A DNA stretch of 64,000 nt, taken from positions 2,232,001-2,296,000 of the forward strand of contig NZ_CP129235.1 of assembly GCF_030413635.1 (NCBI RefSeq), read 5' to 3'. Every line of letters begins with the position of its first letter. Positions within the stretch are counted from its first letter, which is position 1. The stretch is from Planococcus shenhongbingii (GTDB lineage: Bacteria > Bacillota > Bacilli > Bacillales_A > Planococcaceae). Below are positions 43,330 to 52,573 of the stretch, piece by piece. Both the position numbers and the translations under genes were made by a program. Under the pieces are notes generated by a model. That model ran no database searches and was not told the DNA's origin. It saw only the letters and a list, made by a program, of their open reading frames with translations.

Positions 43330-43347
43330 ACTGAACACCCCTGCCAT

Positions 43348-43793
43348 TTATTTGTTCCAGGTCCTGACCCATAGGTTTCGTGTATCTTTTTTAGGCGTTA
43401 CCGTTTTAGGTTCGCTTTCTTCCGGCTGTGAGGGCGATTCTGGCGCCTCTAACTCGGGTTCGTTCGGTACTGGTGCAAGTAATTGCTTCTGTTGCGCTTC
43501 CATCCGATCGATTTTCTGCTGCATTTCCTCCAAAACTTCCACAAACATGATATCCCGTTCTTTTTGACGCTCTTCTTGTTACTGTAGCTGAATTCTCAGC
43601 TGTTTGACTTCTTCTAGCGTAGCAACTGCTATGTCGTCGCTACCGCGCTTGCGTGGCGCTACAGAGACATTCTTTTTCAAAGCCACAGATGCCTCTACAA
43701 CAGCCTCTTCAAGCGATTTTTTACCACTATGTACTGCGGCTATGATGCCTTTAATCGCTATGTATTCGCTATCCGTATAAAGTCGGGCGTTTT
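43348..43793 (-). pseudogene. Truncated MerR/DUF3967-type regulator
   Basis: The minus strand reads LYTDSEYIAIKGIIAAVHSG, KKSLEEAVVEASVALKK, then LEEVKQLRIQLQ, a TAA, QEERQKERDIMFVEVLEEMQ and a Pro/Glu-rich tail ending in NLWVRTWNK. The KERDxMxxxxLxEMQ block is typical of the DUF3967 C-terminus of MerR-like regulators found on Bacillus plasmids and phages. The DNA-binding N-terminus is missing at the border with the IS remnant. One nonsense codon lies within. Confidence 0.7.
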
Positions 43794-44335
43794 ATCACAC
43801 TGAATCTTTGAGCGCGCAATTTCACCGATTATGCGCCGAACCAGAAATGGGTGACGGATATCTCACCTATATCCAATACGGGAGCTCGTCGATGTACCTG
43901 TCGACGATCATGGACTTGTTCAACAACGAAATTGTCGCGTACAAGATGTACAATCACCAGCAGACGCCGCTGGTCACCGATACGTTGAAAGAAGCGCTGG
44001 CGTTGCGGGAGAACCCTGAAGGGGTCATCGTCCATTCTGACCAAGGGGGTGTGTATACCGCGTACCAGGAATTGGTCAAGAAGAGCCACTTGGTCAGCAG
44101 CATGTCGCGGCGCGACAACTGCTGGGACAATGCGGTCATCTAATCGTTCCATTCCAATATCAAATCGGAGGAATTCCAGTACGTCAAATTCAATTCGATG
44201 CACAATATCCAAGTCGTGGAGAAAGTGAATGTATACATACGTTACTACAACGAAGACCGGATCCTAGAAAAATTAGGCTACCTGACGCCCCAAGAATTTG
44301 GGGCGCAAGCAGCCTAAAGAGGTGTTTTATATGTG
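43794..44335 (+). pseudogene. Dead IS3-family transposase fragment
   Basis: The OrfB core starts abruptly (NFTDYAPNQKWVTDI), shifts frame by two extra bases near 43862, then continues LTYIQYGSSSMYLSTIMDLF, VIVHSDQGGVYTAYQELVKK, MSRRDNCWDNAVI. The next codon is TAA exactly where the catalytic Glu (NAVIESF) belongs. The frame then resumes SFHSNIKSEEFQYVKF to the natural stop at 44317. OrfA and the left end are gone. It differs in sequence from the intact IS at 22193. Confidence 0.9.
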
Positions 44336-44400
44336 TCTCAAATCGCTATGTCAGTCTATATGCCAAGCTTTCTTTTTTTAAAACTTTAACTTTAAACACC

Positions 44401-45687
44401 TTACTGGTTTTCACTTTGAAGGTCTAGCCCTGTCGCTTGTCGTGATTCTTCATAGTTGCCTTCCACCCGCTTAATATCCTTGCGGATCAATAAGGAAATC
44501 ACGAAAGCGATGGAGATTAACACGGTGAACACATAGAAAACCGGAATGTAGCTGTCGGTCCGTTCGCGAATTTGGGACACAATGGCAGGTCCGATAATGC
44601 CCCCCATTGACCATGTTGTCAATAGCAGGCCATGGATGGCACCGAGCTGTTTCGTGCCGAATAAGTCTCCGACAAAAGCCGGCAAATTCGAAAATCCGCC
44701 GCCGTAACAGCTGACAATGATTAAAATAAAGGCCTGAAACACCAAGATGTTGGTGATATTCGGCAGCAAGATGAACGCGATCAGTTGCAGGACGAAAAAC
44801 GTCGTGAATACAGCAGGACGGCCGATGTAATCGGAAATAGCTGCCCAACCGAGGCGGCCTCCGCCATTGAAAATCCCCATGATGCCCACTAAAGTTGCAG
44901 CACCTGCCGCTGTTAAGCCGGCCAGTTCTTGGGACATTGGAGAAGCGACTGAAATGATCATGATGCCGGCACTGACATTGATCAGCATCATCGACCAAAC
45001 CATCCAGAAACGGCGTGTCTTAACGGCTTCTTTTGCCGTCAATTGCGCCAAATCTTTTTTCATGACTTTTTTGCCGGAATCGATAGCTTGCTGCATCCCT
45101 TTTGGCATCCAGCCTTCAGGCGGCGGTGCAATATAGGCGGCGCCGAGAATAATCAGGATAAAGTAACTGACTCCTAAAATATAGAACGTGTTGCTGACGC
45201 CGACTGAATTCATCAAGCTGGCTGCCACAGGTGCAGTAATTAATGCGCCTGCGCCAAAGCCCATGACGGCCATGCCTGTTGCCATTCCTCGGCGGTCAGG
45301 GAACCACTTGATTAGCGTAGAAATGGGTGCAATGTAACCGACACCCAGACCCATGCCGCTCAACAAACCATATGTTAGAAGAAAAAGGACAAGCGAGTCG
45401 ATTTGAACTGCGAATCCGGCTCCCGCCTGTCCAAAGCCAAACAGAAGCGCCGCCAGAATCGCGGATTTTCTTGGGCCTTTCTTTTCGACAAATCCACCAA
45501 AAAATGCAGCTGACAGACCGCCAAGCGCCATCATGATAGTAAATGCATATGTAATTTCTTTTGGAGACCAGCCCATTTCTTCGCTGATTGGCGTTGTATA
45601 AACGCTATAAGCATAAGCAGCTCCGATTGATAATTGAATGGCAATGGCTGCCAGCGCGATCAGCCACCTGTTTTTCGAACCTTTCAT
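44401..45687 (-). CDS. MFS transporter of the oxalate/formate antiporter type
   Basis: 428 residues with twelve membrane helices. RWLIALAAIAIQLSIGAAYA, YSVYTTPISEEMGWSPKEIT and GLGVGYIAPISTLIKWFPDR are the pattern of the OFA family (OxlT, YhjX and lactate/pyruvate-type relatives). The second half has FNGGGRLGWAAISDYIGR, the MFS loop motif. An insertion near residues 195-225 (EGWMPKG) is typical of the family. AAGGAGG is upstream. It moves small carboxylates by exchange or symport; the substrate is not determined. It is monocistronic. Confidence 0.88.
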   Translation of the reverse strand: MKGSKNRWLIALAAIAIQLSIGAAYAYSVYTTPISEEMGWSPKEITYAFTIMMALGGLSAAFFGGFVEKKGPRKSAILAALLFGFGQAGAGFAVQIDSLVLFLLTYGLLSGMGLGVGYIAPISTLIKWFPDRRGMATGMAVMGFGAGALITAPVAASLMNSVGVSNTFYILGVSYFILIILGAAYIAPPPEGWMPKGMQQAIDSGKKVMKKDLAQLTAKEAVKTRRFWMVWSMMLINVSAGIMIISVASPMSQELAGLTAAGAATLVGIMGIFNGGGRLGWAAISDYIGRPAVFTTFFVLQLIAFILLPNITNILVFQAFILIIVSCYGGGFSNLPAFVGDLFGTKQLGAIHGLLLTTWSMGGIIGPAIVSQIRERTDSYIPVFYVFTVLISIAFVISLLIRKDIKRVEGNYEESRQATGLDLQSENQ

Positions 45688-46181
45688 ATATAGACCTCCT
45701 TCTTATATAGTGAATCTGCCTCGCTAAATTTGAAGCGATTCTAAGATAATACACATAATTTAGAGAAAATACAATCTATTATTCCGAATCAATAGTATTA
45801 CACAATAATTTTAACTTCTCAATCCCTTGCCGCCCTAAGGCTAGTAAGTCAACAAACAAAATTTTATAATTTTATTTTATTTAGTGTCCGAAACAGTTAT
45901 TTTCTCTTTCATCCTCTTATATTCTGCTTCGCATGCCGAAAATACGGACTCAGTCATTTAATTGATTGTTGACTGTAATTATTATTTTGAAATAAGACCT
46001 TAAAGATTTGTCTGAGTAATTTATACAGTTGACTCCTGGTGTCAAAAAATCTTTTTTTATGGTTGCATGGCGTTATGAGGCCGTTATTTAAATTTCGAAT
46101 CTTTCCTTTACTGCCCTCTTGGCTTCTTTTACACTGAACTCATCGGGACAACCCGAACACAAAAACCGCATACCGTTTTCT
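45688..46181. other. Spacer between the MFS gene and the TPP riboswitch
   Basis: About 490 AT-rich bases holding the divergent promoters. No credible gene; a 36-codon minus-strand frame with a CSGC motif (46088-46198) overlaps the riboswitch and has no ribosome site. Confidence 0.4.
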
Positions 46182-46270
46182 GCACTAGGGGTGCCCATTA
46201 TAGCTGAGATGCAAGCGCAAGCTTCGATCCCTTATAACTCGATCCAGATAATACTAGCGTGAGGAAGTGC
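46182..46270 (+). promoter_or_regulatory. TPP (THI-element) riboswitch
   Basis: Conserved blocks of the thiamine-pyrophosphate aptamer are present in order: GGGGTGCCC, GCTGAGATG, a variable stem-loop (CAAGCGCAAGCTTCG), then TATAACTCGATCCAGATAA and TACTAGCGTGAGGAAGT. Ends GCACT / AGTGC pair as P1. It lies about 100 bases before ykoF, with a terminator between, so thiamine pyrophosphate should stop transcription of the operon. Confidence 0.93.
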
Positions 46271-46316
46271 GGCGCATTTCTGAAATGATTCTATCCTGAA
46301 TTTATTTATAGAACTG

Positions 46317-46345
46317 GCTGCATCTTCGCGGATGCGGCTTTTTTT
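46317..46345 (+). terminator. Expression-platform terminator of the TPP riboswitch
   Basis: GCTGCATC / GATGCGGC stem with a 6-base loop and TTTTTTT. Confidence 0.85.
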
Positions 46346-46373
46346 GTGCAAATTTTCGAGGAGGAATTGGAAT

Positions 46374-46963
46374 ATGGAACCATTGCAATGCGGTATCAGC
46401 CCGATTGTCGGATTACGCTTTTCGCTGCACCCGATGACCGGAGAATTTATTCAAGTAATTAAAGGGGCGTTGAACGACACGGATACATCGAATGTCTGGA
46501 TGCACACCGATGACGTGTCGACGGTCATCCGCGGCAAGCAAATCCACGTTTTCAATGTGGCCAAAGCGATGACGCTGCATGCCGCCAAAACCGGCGAACA
46601 TGTCGCGTTGAACGGCACATTTCCCATCGGCTGCTCCGGAGATTCGTCAGGCGACGTCTTTTTGGAAAGGGACGATGAGCTGCTGAACACGGATAAGACG
46701 AAGCAATACGTCTCTTCGCAGTTTGCGCTGTATCCGATGAACAACCCGGATTACATGGCGGTCATTTACCGCGAAGTCGACCGCGCCAAACAGGAAGGCG
46801 TCTTTAATGATTCCATGCATACGCGAGCGGCATCCACGGCGATATCCACGATGTATTTGCTTTTTACGACGAAGCGTTCACAAATGCCCGCTCCGAACAG
46901 CACCGCCATCTGGTGATGACGGCGTCGATGAGCATCAACAGTCCTTCCCACGGAGGCGAATAA
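46374..46963 (+). pseudogene. ykoF: YkoF (thiamine/HMP-binding) with a frameshift
   Basis: ATG after GAGGAGGAATTGG. The sequence follows YkoF closely: GISPIVGLRFSLHPMTGEFI, TDTSNVWMHTDDVSTVIRG, HAAKTGEHVALNGTFPIGC, FALYPMNNPDYMAVIYREVD. YkoF is the thiamine- or HMP-binding partner of the YkoEDC transporter. After DSMH at about 46819 the frame is lost; the true continuation (YASGIHGDIHDVFAFYDEAF ... SMSINSPSHGGE) is in the next frame and ends at 46963. One missing base explains it. Most of the protein would still be made. Confidence 0.85.
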
Positions 46964-46964
46964 G

Positions 46965-48264
<1,300 letters not shown>

Positions 48265-48354
48265 GACACCACCAGCTGATTGCTGATTGCTGATTACCTG
48301 TTATCTTTGAAGTATTCAACAATATATCGTATAATTCGGGTTAAGTACATATCG

Positions 48355-48455
48355 TAAATGTCCTCTAGGGTTCCGCAGCTTTGATGCTGGTCCGGACCGA
48401 GAGAGGACTCACAGCTTGCTGTGTCACGGTTGGAAGCCATTCCCGTGCTTAACCA
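48355..48455 (+). promoter_or_regulatory. ykkC-type riboswitch, apparently orphan
   Basis: CTAGGGTTCCG at 48365-48375 and TGGTCCG...GAGAGAGGAC at 48388-48408 are the paired signature blocks of ykkC-class aptamers. GTCCTCT / AGAGGAC form the closing stem, a CACAGC / GCTGTG hairpin follows, then ACGG...CCCGTG. The second block carries about five extra bases between TGGTCCG and GAGAG. Only a terminator follows on this strand, with no gene. Which ligand class (guanidine, PRPP or ppGpp) it belongs to cannot be told. Confidence 0.7.
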
Positions 48456-48520
48456 CCAGCATGCTAAAACTTGTCCTTGATAGATTCCAACAGACATTCC
48501 GGCAGTTAATCCATTAATCT

Positions 48521-48565
48521 AAAAAGGTGTAGTCTTCTCATTAGAAGAAGACTACACCTTTTTAG
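48521..48565. terminator. Bidirectional terminator
   Basis: AAAAAGGTGTAGTCTTCT / AGAAGACTACACCTTTTT arms. It can stop transcription from the riboswitch on the plus strand and from the DUF1846 gene on the minus strand. Confidence 0.85.
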
Positions 48566-48638
48566 CAAACTCTATAAACGAAAAAACATCTGCCTTAGGC
48601 TTCTATGTAAGAAGAAAAAAGCAGGCGTTTTCCAAAAC

Positions 48639-50147
48639 CTAATTGTAATACAGGTTCTCAGTTGGATATACCGGATCATTGGTAATGTCGATTCCAAGCT
48701 TCTTAAAAGTCTGTTCGTTTTCCCTATTCAATATAACCGTGGAATGCGCTTGTGTATCTCTTAAATTTGGAAGTTGCTTATAAGCCAGCTCAGAAGTAGG
48801 GTTGGTGACCGCACTGATTGCCAGTGCAATCAGCACTTCATTGGCGCTTAATGTCGGAACTCGGCTGTTCAAATCATCGGTTTTCAACCGTTGAATCGTC
48901 TGCAGAATCATCGGTGACAACAAATTAATTTCATCGGCAATATTGGTCAATTTCTTCAACCCATTCAGAATCGCTGCTGCCGAAGCATCCATCAAAGTTG
49001 TCGTTCGACCGGTAATCATCTCACCATTTGGCAGTTCTATCGCAATTACGGCTTGTAAATTCGTGCTGCCAATTTGCTCTTGGATCGCTTTCGCATAATT
49101 ACGGGCTGGCAATACAGGTGGCCGATCCTCTTTCTTTAAGTCAGTCTCTTCCAGAATCACTTGCATGTGGCGTATACTATCTTCATCAGCAAGCCCTTTT
49201 TTATAGTCGTTCTCTACGACGAAACTGCGCCGAATGATTTCCTGTTTGGCAGCTTCCTGCACGACCATATCGTCGGTGATGCCCGATTTCAGACGATTAA
49301 CACCCATATCAGTCGGTGAGCTGTAAACAGACTCTTTGCCGGTAATCCGTTCAATAATCCGTTTGATGACAGGAAACGTCTCAATATCACGATTGTAATT
49401 GATCGCTACTTTCCCGTATGCTTCATAGTGATAATTGTCAATCATATTTACATCTTTCAAATCAACGGTAGCCGCTTCATAAGCGATGTTTACCGGGTGC
49501 TTTAACGGCAAGTTCCAAACCGGAAAAGTCTCAAACTTGGCATAGCCGACTTTATTCCCCAGTTTATTCTCATGGTACATTTGGTTAAGGCAGGTGGCAA
49601 GCTTTCCGCTGGCCGGGCCAGGTGCCGTAACTACCACGATTGGCTTTGTCGTTTTGATATAGGGATTCGTCGCAAATCCCTCTTCCCCAAGGACCGCGTC
49701 CACGTTTGTCGGATAACCTTCGATTTCGCGGTGAATACAGACGCTAATTCCACTTCTCTCAAGCTTTGTCATAAATACTTTGACTGTTGGTTGTCCCTGA
49801 TAACGAGTGATCAAGACACTGTTGACAGAAATGCCATATGCCCGATATTCATCGATTAAGCGCAAAACATCTTGATCATAAGTGATGCCGTAATCTTCAC
49901 GGACTTTGTTTCGTTCGATGTCTCCAGCATACACACAAATGATGATTTCCGCATTTTCTTTCAGCGTATGCAATAGTTTGATTTTGGCATCTTCATCAAA
50001 TCCAGGCAATACACGCTTGGCGTGTTTGTCGCCTATTAATTTTCCACCAAATTCCAAGTAAAGTTTATCATACTGCTGCACCCGTTCTAAGATGTAGGCA
50101 GATTGTTCTTGCAAATATTTCTCCGAATCAAATCCAATTTTTTTCAT
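48639..50147 (-). CDS. DUF1846 domain protein
   Basis: 502 residues, the usual length for the DUF1846 family. Signature parts: [80 protein letters not shown] (a P-loop-like GPASGK turn), and [20 protein letters not shown]. The family is conserved in Firmicutes, adopts a hydrolase-like fold with an unknown substrate, and is cytosolic. GGGACGGAAA precedes the ATG. It is monocistronic with a terminator 75 bases downstream. Confidence 0.9.
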   Translation of the reverse strand: MKKIGFDSEKYLQEQSAYILERVQQYDKLYLEFGGKLIGDKHAKRVLPGFDEDAKIKLLHTLKENAEIIICVYAGDIERNKVREDYGITYDQDVLRLIDEYRAYGISVNSVLITRYQGQPTVKVFMTKLERSGISVCIHREIEGYPTNVDAVLGEEGFATNPYIKTTKPIVVVTAPGPASGKLATCLNQMYHENKLGNKVGYAKFETFPVWNLPLKHPVNIAYEAATVDLKDVNMIDNYHYEAYGKVAINYNRDIETFPVIKRIIERITGKESVYSSPTDMGVNRLKSGITDDMVVQEAAKQEIIRRSFVVENDYKKGLADEDSIRHMQVILEETDLKKEDRPPVLPARNYAKAIQEQIGSTNLQAVIAIELPNGEMITGRTTTLMDASAAAILNGLKKLTNIADEINLLSPMILQTIQRLKTDDLNSRVPTLSANEVLIALAISAVTNPTSELAYKQLPNLRDTQAHSTVILNRENEQTFKKLGIDITNDPVYPTENLYYN

Positions 50148-50352
50148 TTATTTTCCGTCCCGCCTTCTATAACTTTAAGCTTTCTCTTAAACCGATAGAT
50201 AAAAACGCTTTAAGAGAAACTACCAACTAAAATGTATCTTTTATCATTATAAAGCTTTGAAAAAAAAAGGAAACTCGGTCCAATCGTTTCATTCATCCGA
50301 ATCCGCCCTGTTTAACTTTATAATCCGGATTCATTGAAGATAATTTCAATTC

Positions 50353-50705
50353 TCAATGCTTCAACCTATCAATCAATTCTTCCATTCTTGCCTTCAAATC
50401 TTCTTTACTATCCAAATTGTTAGGAGGAGCATCCATTTCATCTGGAAGCCTAATTTTAATTGGCGGGAATCCACCGTCTTTGAATAACTGCTCACCAGCT
50501 GGAGTTTTACCTAAAGACTACCCTTTAGTTGATACAGCACAAATTTCCACACTACCGAGCTACTCTTGCGCTACTAAAATAATATAATATGGTTATACAT
50601 CTGCCCAATGGACCACACATCTTCTCGAGAGTTGTGCCGCAACTGTTCCGGAGAGTATTTGCTAAGCTCATTCTTGAAAATGAAAAGCACTTCTATTCCA
50701 CTCAT
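50353..50705 (-). pseudogene. DinB-family protein, broken
   Basis: An ATG with AGGAAGTG upstream opens MSGIEVLFIFKNELSKYSPE, QLRHNSREDVWSIGQMYNHI, then a TAG and a shift near 50587. The next frame reads ILVAQE, TAG, LGSVEICAVSTKG, TAG, SLGKTPAGEQLFKDGGFPPI, KIRLPDEMDAPPNN to a TGA. The WSIGQMYNHI helix with its metal-binding His and the overall order match DinB/YfiT-like four-helix metal proteins. Two nonsense codons and one shift make it dead. Confidence 0.75.
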
Positions 50706-50818
50706 TTTTCACTTCCTAATAGAATTTATAAAATTCAAGTATTCAGACTTACATCATTTTTTGATTGTATCATAGATAATTAGGAGACTTCATGAAATCT
50801 AATTCTATTATAAGAATA

Positions 50819-50941
50819 CGTTCTTAAAAGCACACCTATATAGACAATAAGAAAAAGCAGTGCCGACAGCACTGCTCTTCCCCTTTTGTATTTTGCTATT
50901 AGAATTACTGCTACTTCTGATAATCCTTCATATGTTAACTA
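50819..50941. repeat. Dispersed hairpin element, copy R6
   Basis: GTTCTTAAAAGCACACCTAT, AGACAATAAG, hairpin GCAGTGC / GCACTGC, CTTCCCCTTTTGTATTTTGC, then TACTTCTGATAATCCTTCAT and ATGTTAACT. The left and right flanks match copy R7 especially well. Confidence 0.75.
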
Positions 50942-51069
50942 ACCATTCCTCTAATTACTCGATATTAGGATGTTTTCTCTAACATTTATTTGCATATTAC
51001 TATGAAATTCAAAGCTCTTACTGGCCATAAATTAATCGTCCCTACCATTCAAATAATCATTGTTGTTCT

Positions 51070-52452
51070 TTACTTTCCGACTCTTAAAAGCTTATTGTTA
51101 TACATGTTTTTATCTGCTGTTTTGAAAACTTCTTCAATTTCCAATCCCACATCGTACTTAGTTTCATAACCAAAAGAAACAGAAATACTAATTGAGCCGA
51201 CTTTTTCTAGTAATGAAATTTCATTGATACGTTTGGTGATATTTTTTGCTTCAGAAGAATCTGTTTTAGGTAATAAAATAACAAACTCATCCCCCCCGAT
51301 TCTGCAGATAATATCATCGATGCGGCAGCCTCTTTTAATTACTTCTGCCGATTTTTTCAGTAACACATCACCCATGGAATGTCCAAAAGAATCATTGATC
51401 AGCTTTAAGCCATTTACATCTCCAATTAGTATAGTCAGAGGCAAATTATTGATTGTATCAAGTCTTATTAACTCTTCTTCATAAAATCTTCTATTATATA
51501 AACCTGTTAATTGGTCATGGTAGCTAAGATATAGGATCTCTTCGTTTTGAAAGACAAGTTCTTTATTTGCAATAGTTAACTCTATCGCACGCTTGTCCTT
51601 CTCTTCATTCTGAAAGACAAGCTCTTTATTCGCTATAATTAATTCTGCTGCACGATCAGCTTTTTCTTCACTTTGAAAGATAAGTTTTTTATTCGCAATG
51701 ATTAATTCTGCTGCACGGTCAGCTTTTTCTTCCGTTTGGTAGGCAAGCTCTTTATTTGCAATGATTAATTCCGCTGCACGGTCAGCTTTTTCTTCCGTTT
51801 GAAAGATAAGCTCTTTATTTGCAATGATTAACTCTGCTGCACGACTTACTTTTTCTCTAGTTTGAAAGACGAGTTCTTTATTTGCAATGACCAATTCTGC
51901 TGCACGCTTATCTTTTTCTTCATTTTGAAAAACAAGCTCTTTGTTTGCGATAACTAATTCTGCTGCGCGCTTATCTTTCTCTTCATTTTGAAAAACAAGC
52001 TCCTTGTTTGCGATAACTAACTCTGCTGCACGGTCAGCTTTTTCTTTGGTTTGATAGGCAAGTTCTTTGTTCGCAATGTCTAATTCTGCTGCGCGCTTAT
52101 CTTTTTCTTCATTTTGAAAAACAAGCTCCTTGTTTGCGATAACTAACTCTGCTGCGCGCTCAGCTTTTTCTTTGGTTTGATAGGCAAGTTCTTTGTTCGC
52201 AATGACCAATTCTGCTGCGCGCTTATCTTTCTCTTCATTTTGAAAAACAAGCTCCTTGTTTGCGATAACTAACTCTGCTGCGCGTTTGTCTTTTTCTTCA
52301 TTTTGAAAGATAAGCTCTTTATTCGCGATGATTAACTCTGCTGCAAGTTCTGCTTTTTCTTCGGTTTGAAAGGCAAGCTCTTTTGTTGCAGTAGTTAATT
52401 CTGCTATGCGGTCAGCTTTTTCTTTTTTTTGAAAGTAAAAATCATTTCCCAT
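51070..52452 (-). CDS. Diguanylate cyclase with a 14-repeat coiled coil
   Basis: 460 residues. Residues 10-303 are fourteen tandem copies of a 21-residue unit of the form EEKDKRAAELVIANKELVFQ plus N/T/S, three heptads each. They are predicted to make one long coiled coil. The GGDEF domain follows (304-460): YHDQLTGLYNRR, then RIGGDEF at 384-390 with an RxxD inhibitory site (RIDD) five residues before GGDEF. It should make cyclic di-GMP. No membrane segment or sensor domain is present. The DNA repeats (63 bases) are close enough to recombine. Confidence 0.9.
   Translation of the reverse strand: MGNDFYFQKKEKADRIAELTTATKELAFQTEEKAELAAELIIANKELIFQNEEKDKRAAELVIANKELVFQNEEKDKRAAELVIANKELAYQTKEKAERAAELVIANKELVFQNEEKDKRAAELDIANKELAYQTKEKADRAAELVIANKELVFQNEEKDKRAAELVIANKELVFQNEEKDKRAAELVIANKELVFQTREKVSRAAELIIANKELIFQTEEKADRAAELIIANKELAYQTEEKADRAAELIIANKKLIFQSEEKADRAAELIIANKELVFQNEEKDKRAIELTIANKELVFQNEEILYLSYHDQLTGLYNRRFYEEELIRLDTINNLPLTILIGDVNGLKLINDSFGHSMGDVLLKKSAEVIKRGCRIDDIICRIGGDEFVILLPKTDSSEAKNITKRINEISLLEKVGSISISVSFGYETKYDVGLEIEEVFKTADKNMYNNKLLRVGK
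51545..52430 (-). repeat. Fourteen 63-bp tandem repeats inside the GGDEF gene
   Basis: The 63-base units encode the 21-residue coiled-coil repeats. Neighbouring units differ at few positions, for example AAAACAAGCTCCTTGTTTGC recurs several times. Copy number should vary between strains without breaking the frame. Confidence 0.88.
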
Positions 52453-52573
52453 CTAGTATTCCACTCCATTTTTTACAGTAGTCAAACTTTTCTTCTTTTT
52501 AAATGCATTAGTGGAATAATTCACTCAATATAGTGATGTTCTTAACCATCCACAGATCACTTATCTCTTTTTC

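Noticed and set aside
46088..46198. 36-codon minus-strand frame with CSGC motif
   Set aside because: It overlaps the TPP riboswitch, has no ribosome site and is too short to assign, although the sequence is protein-like.
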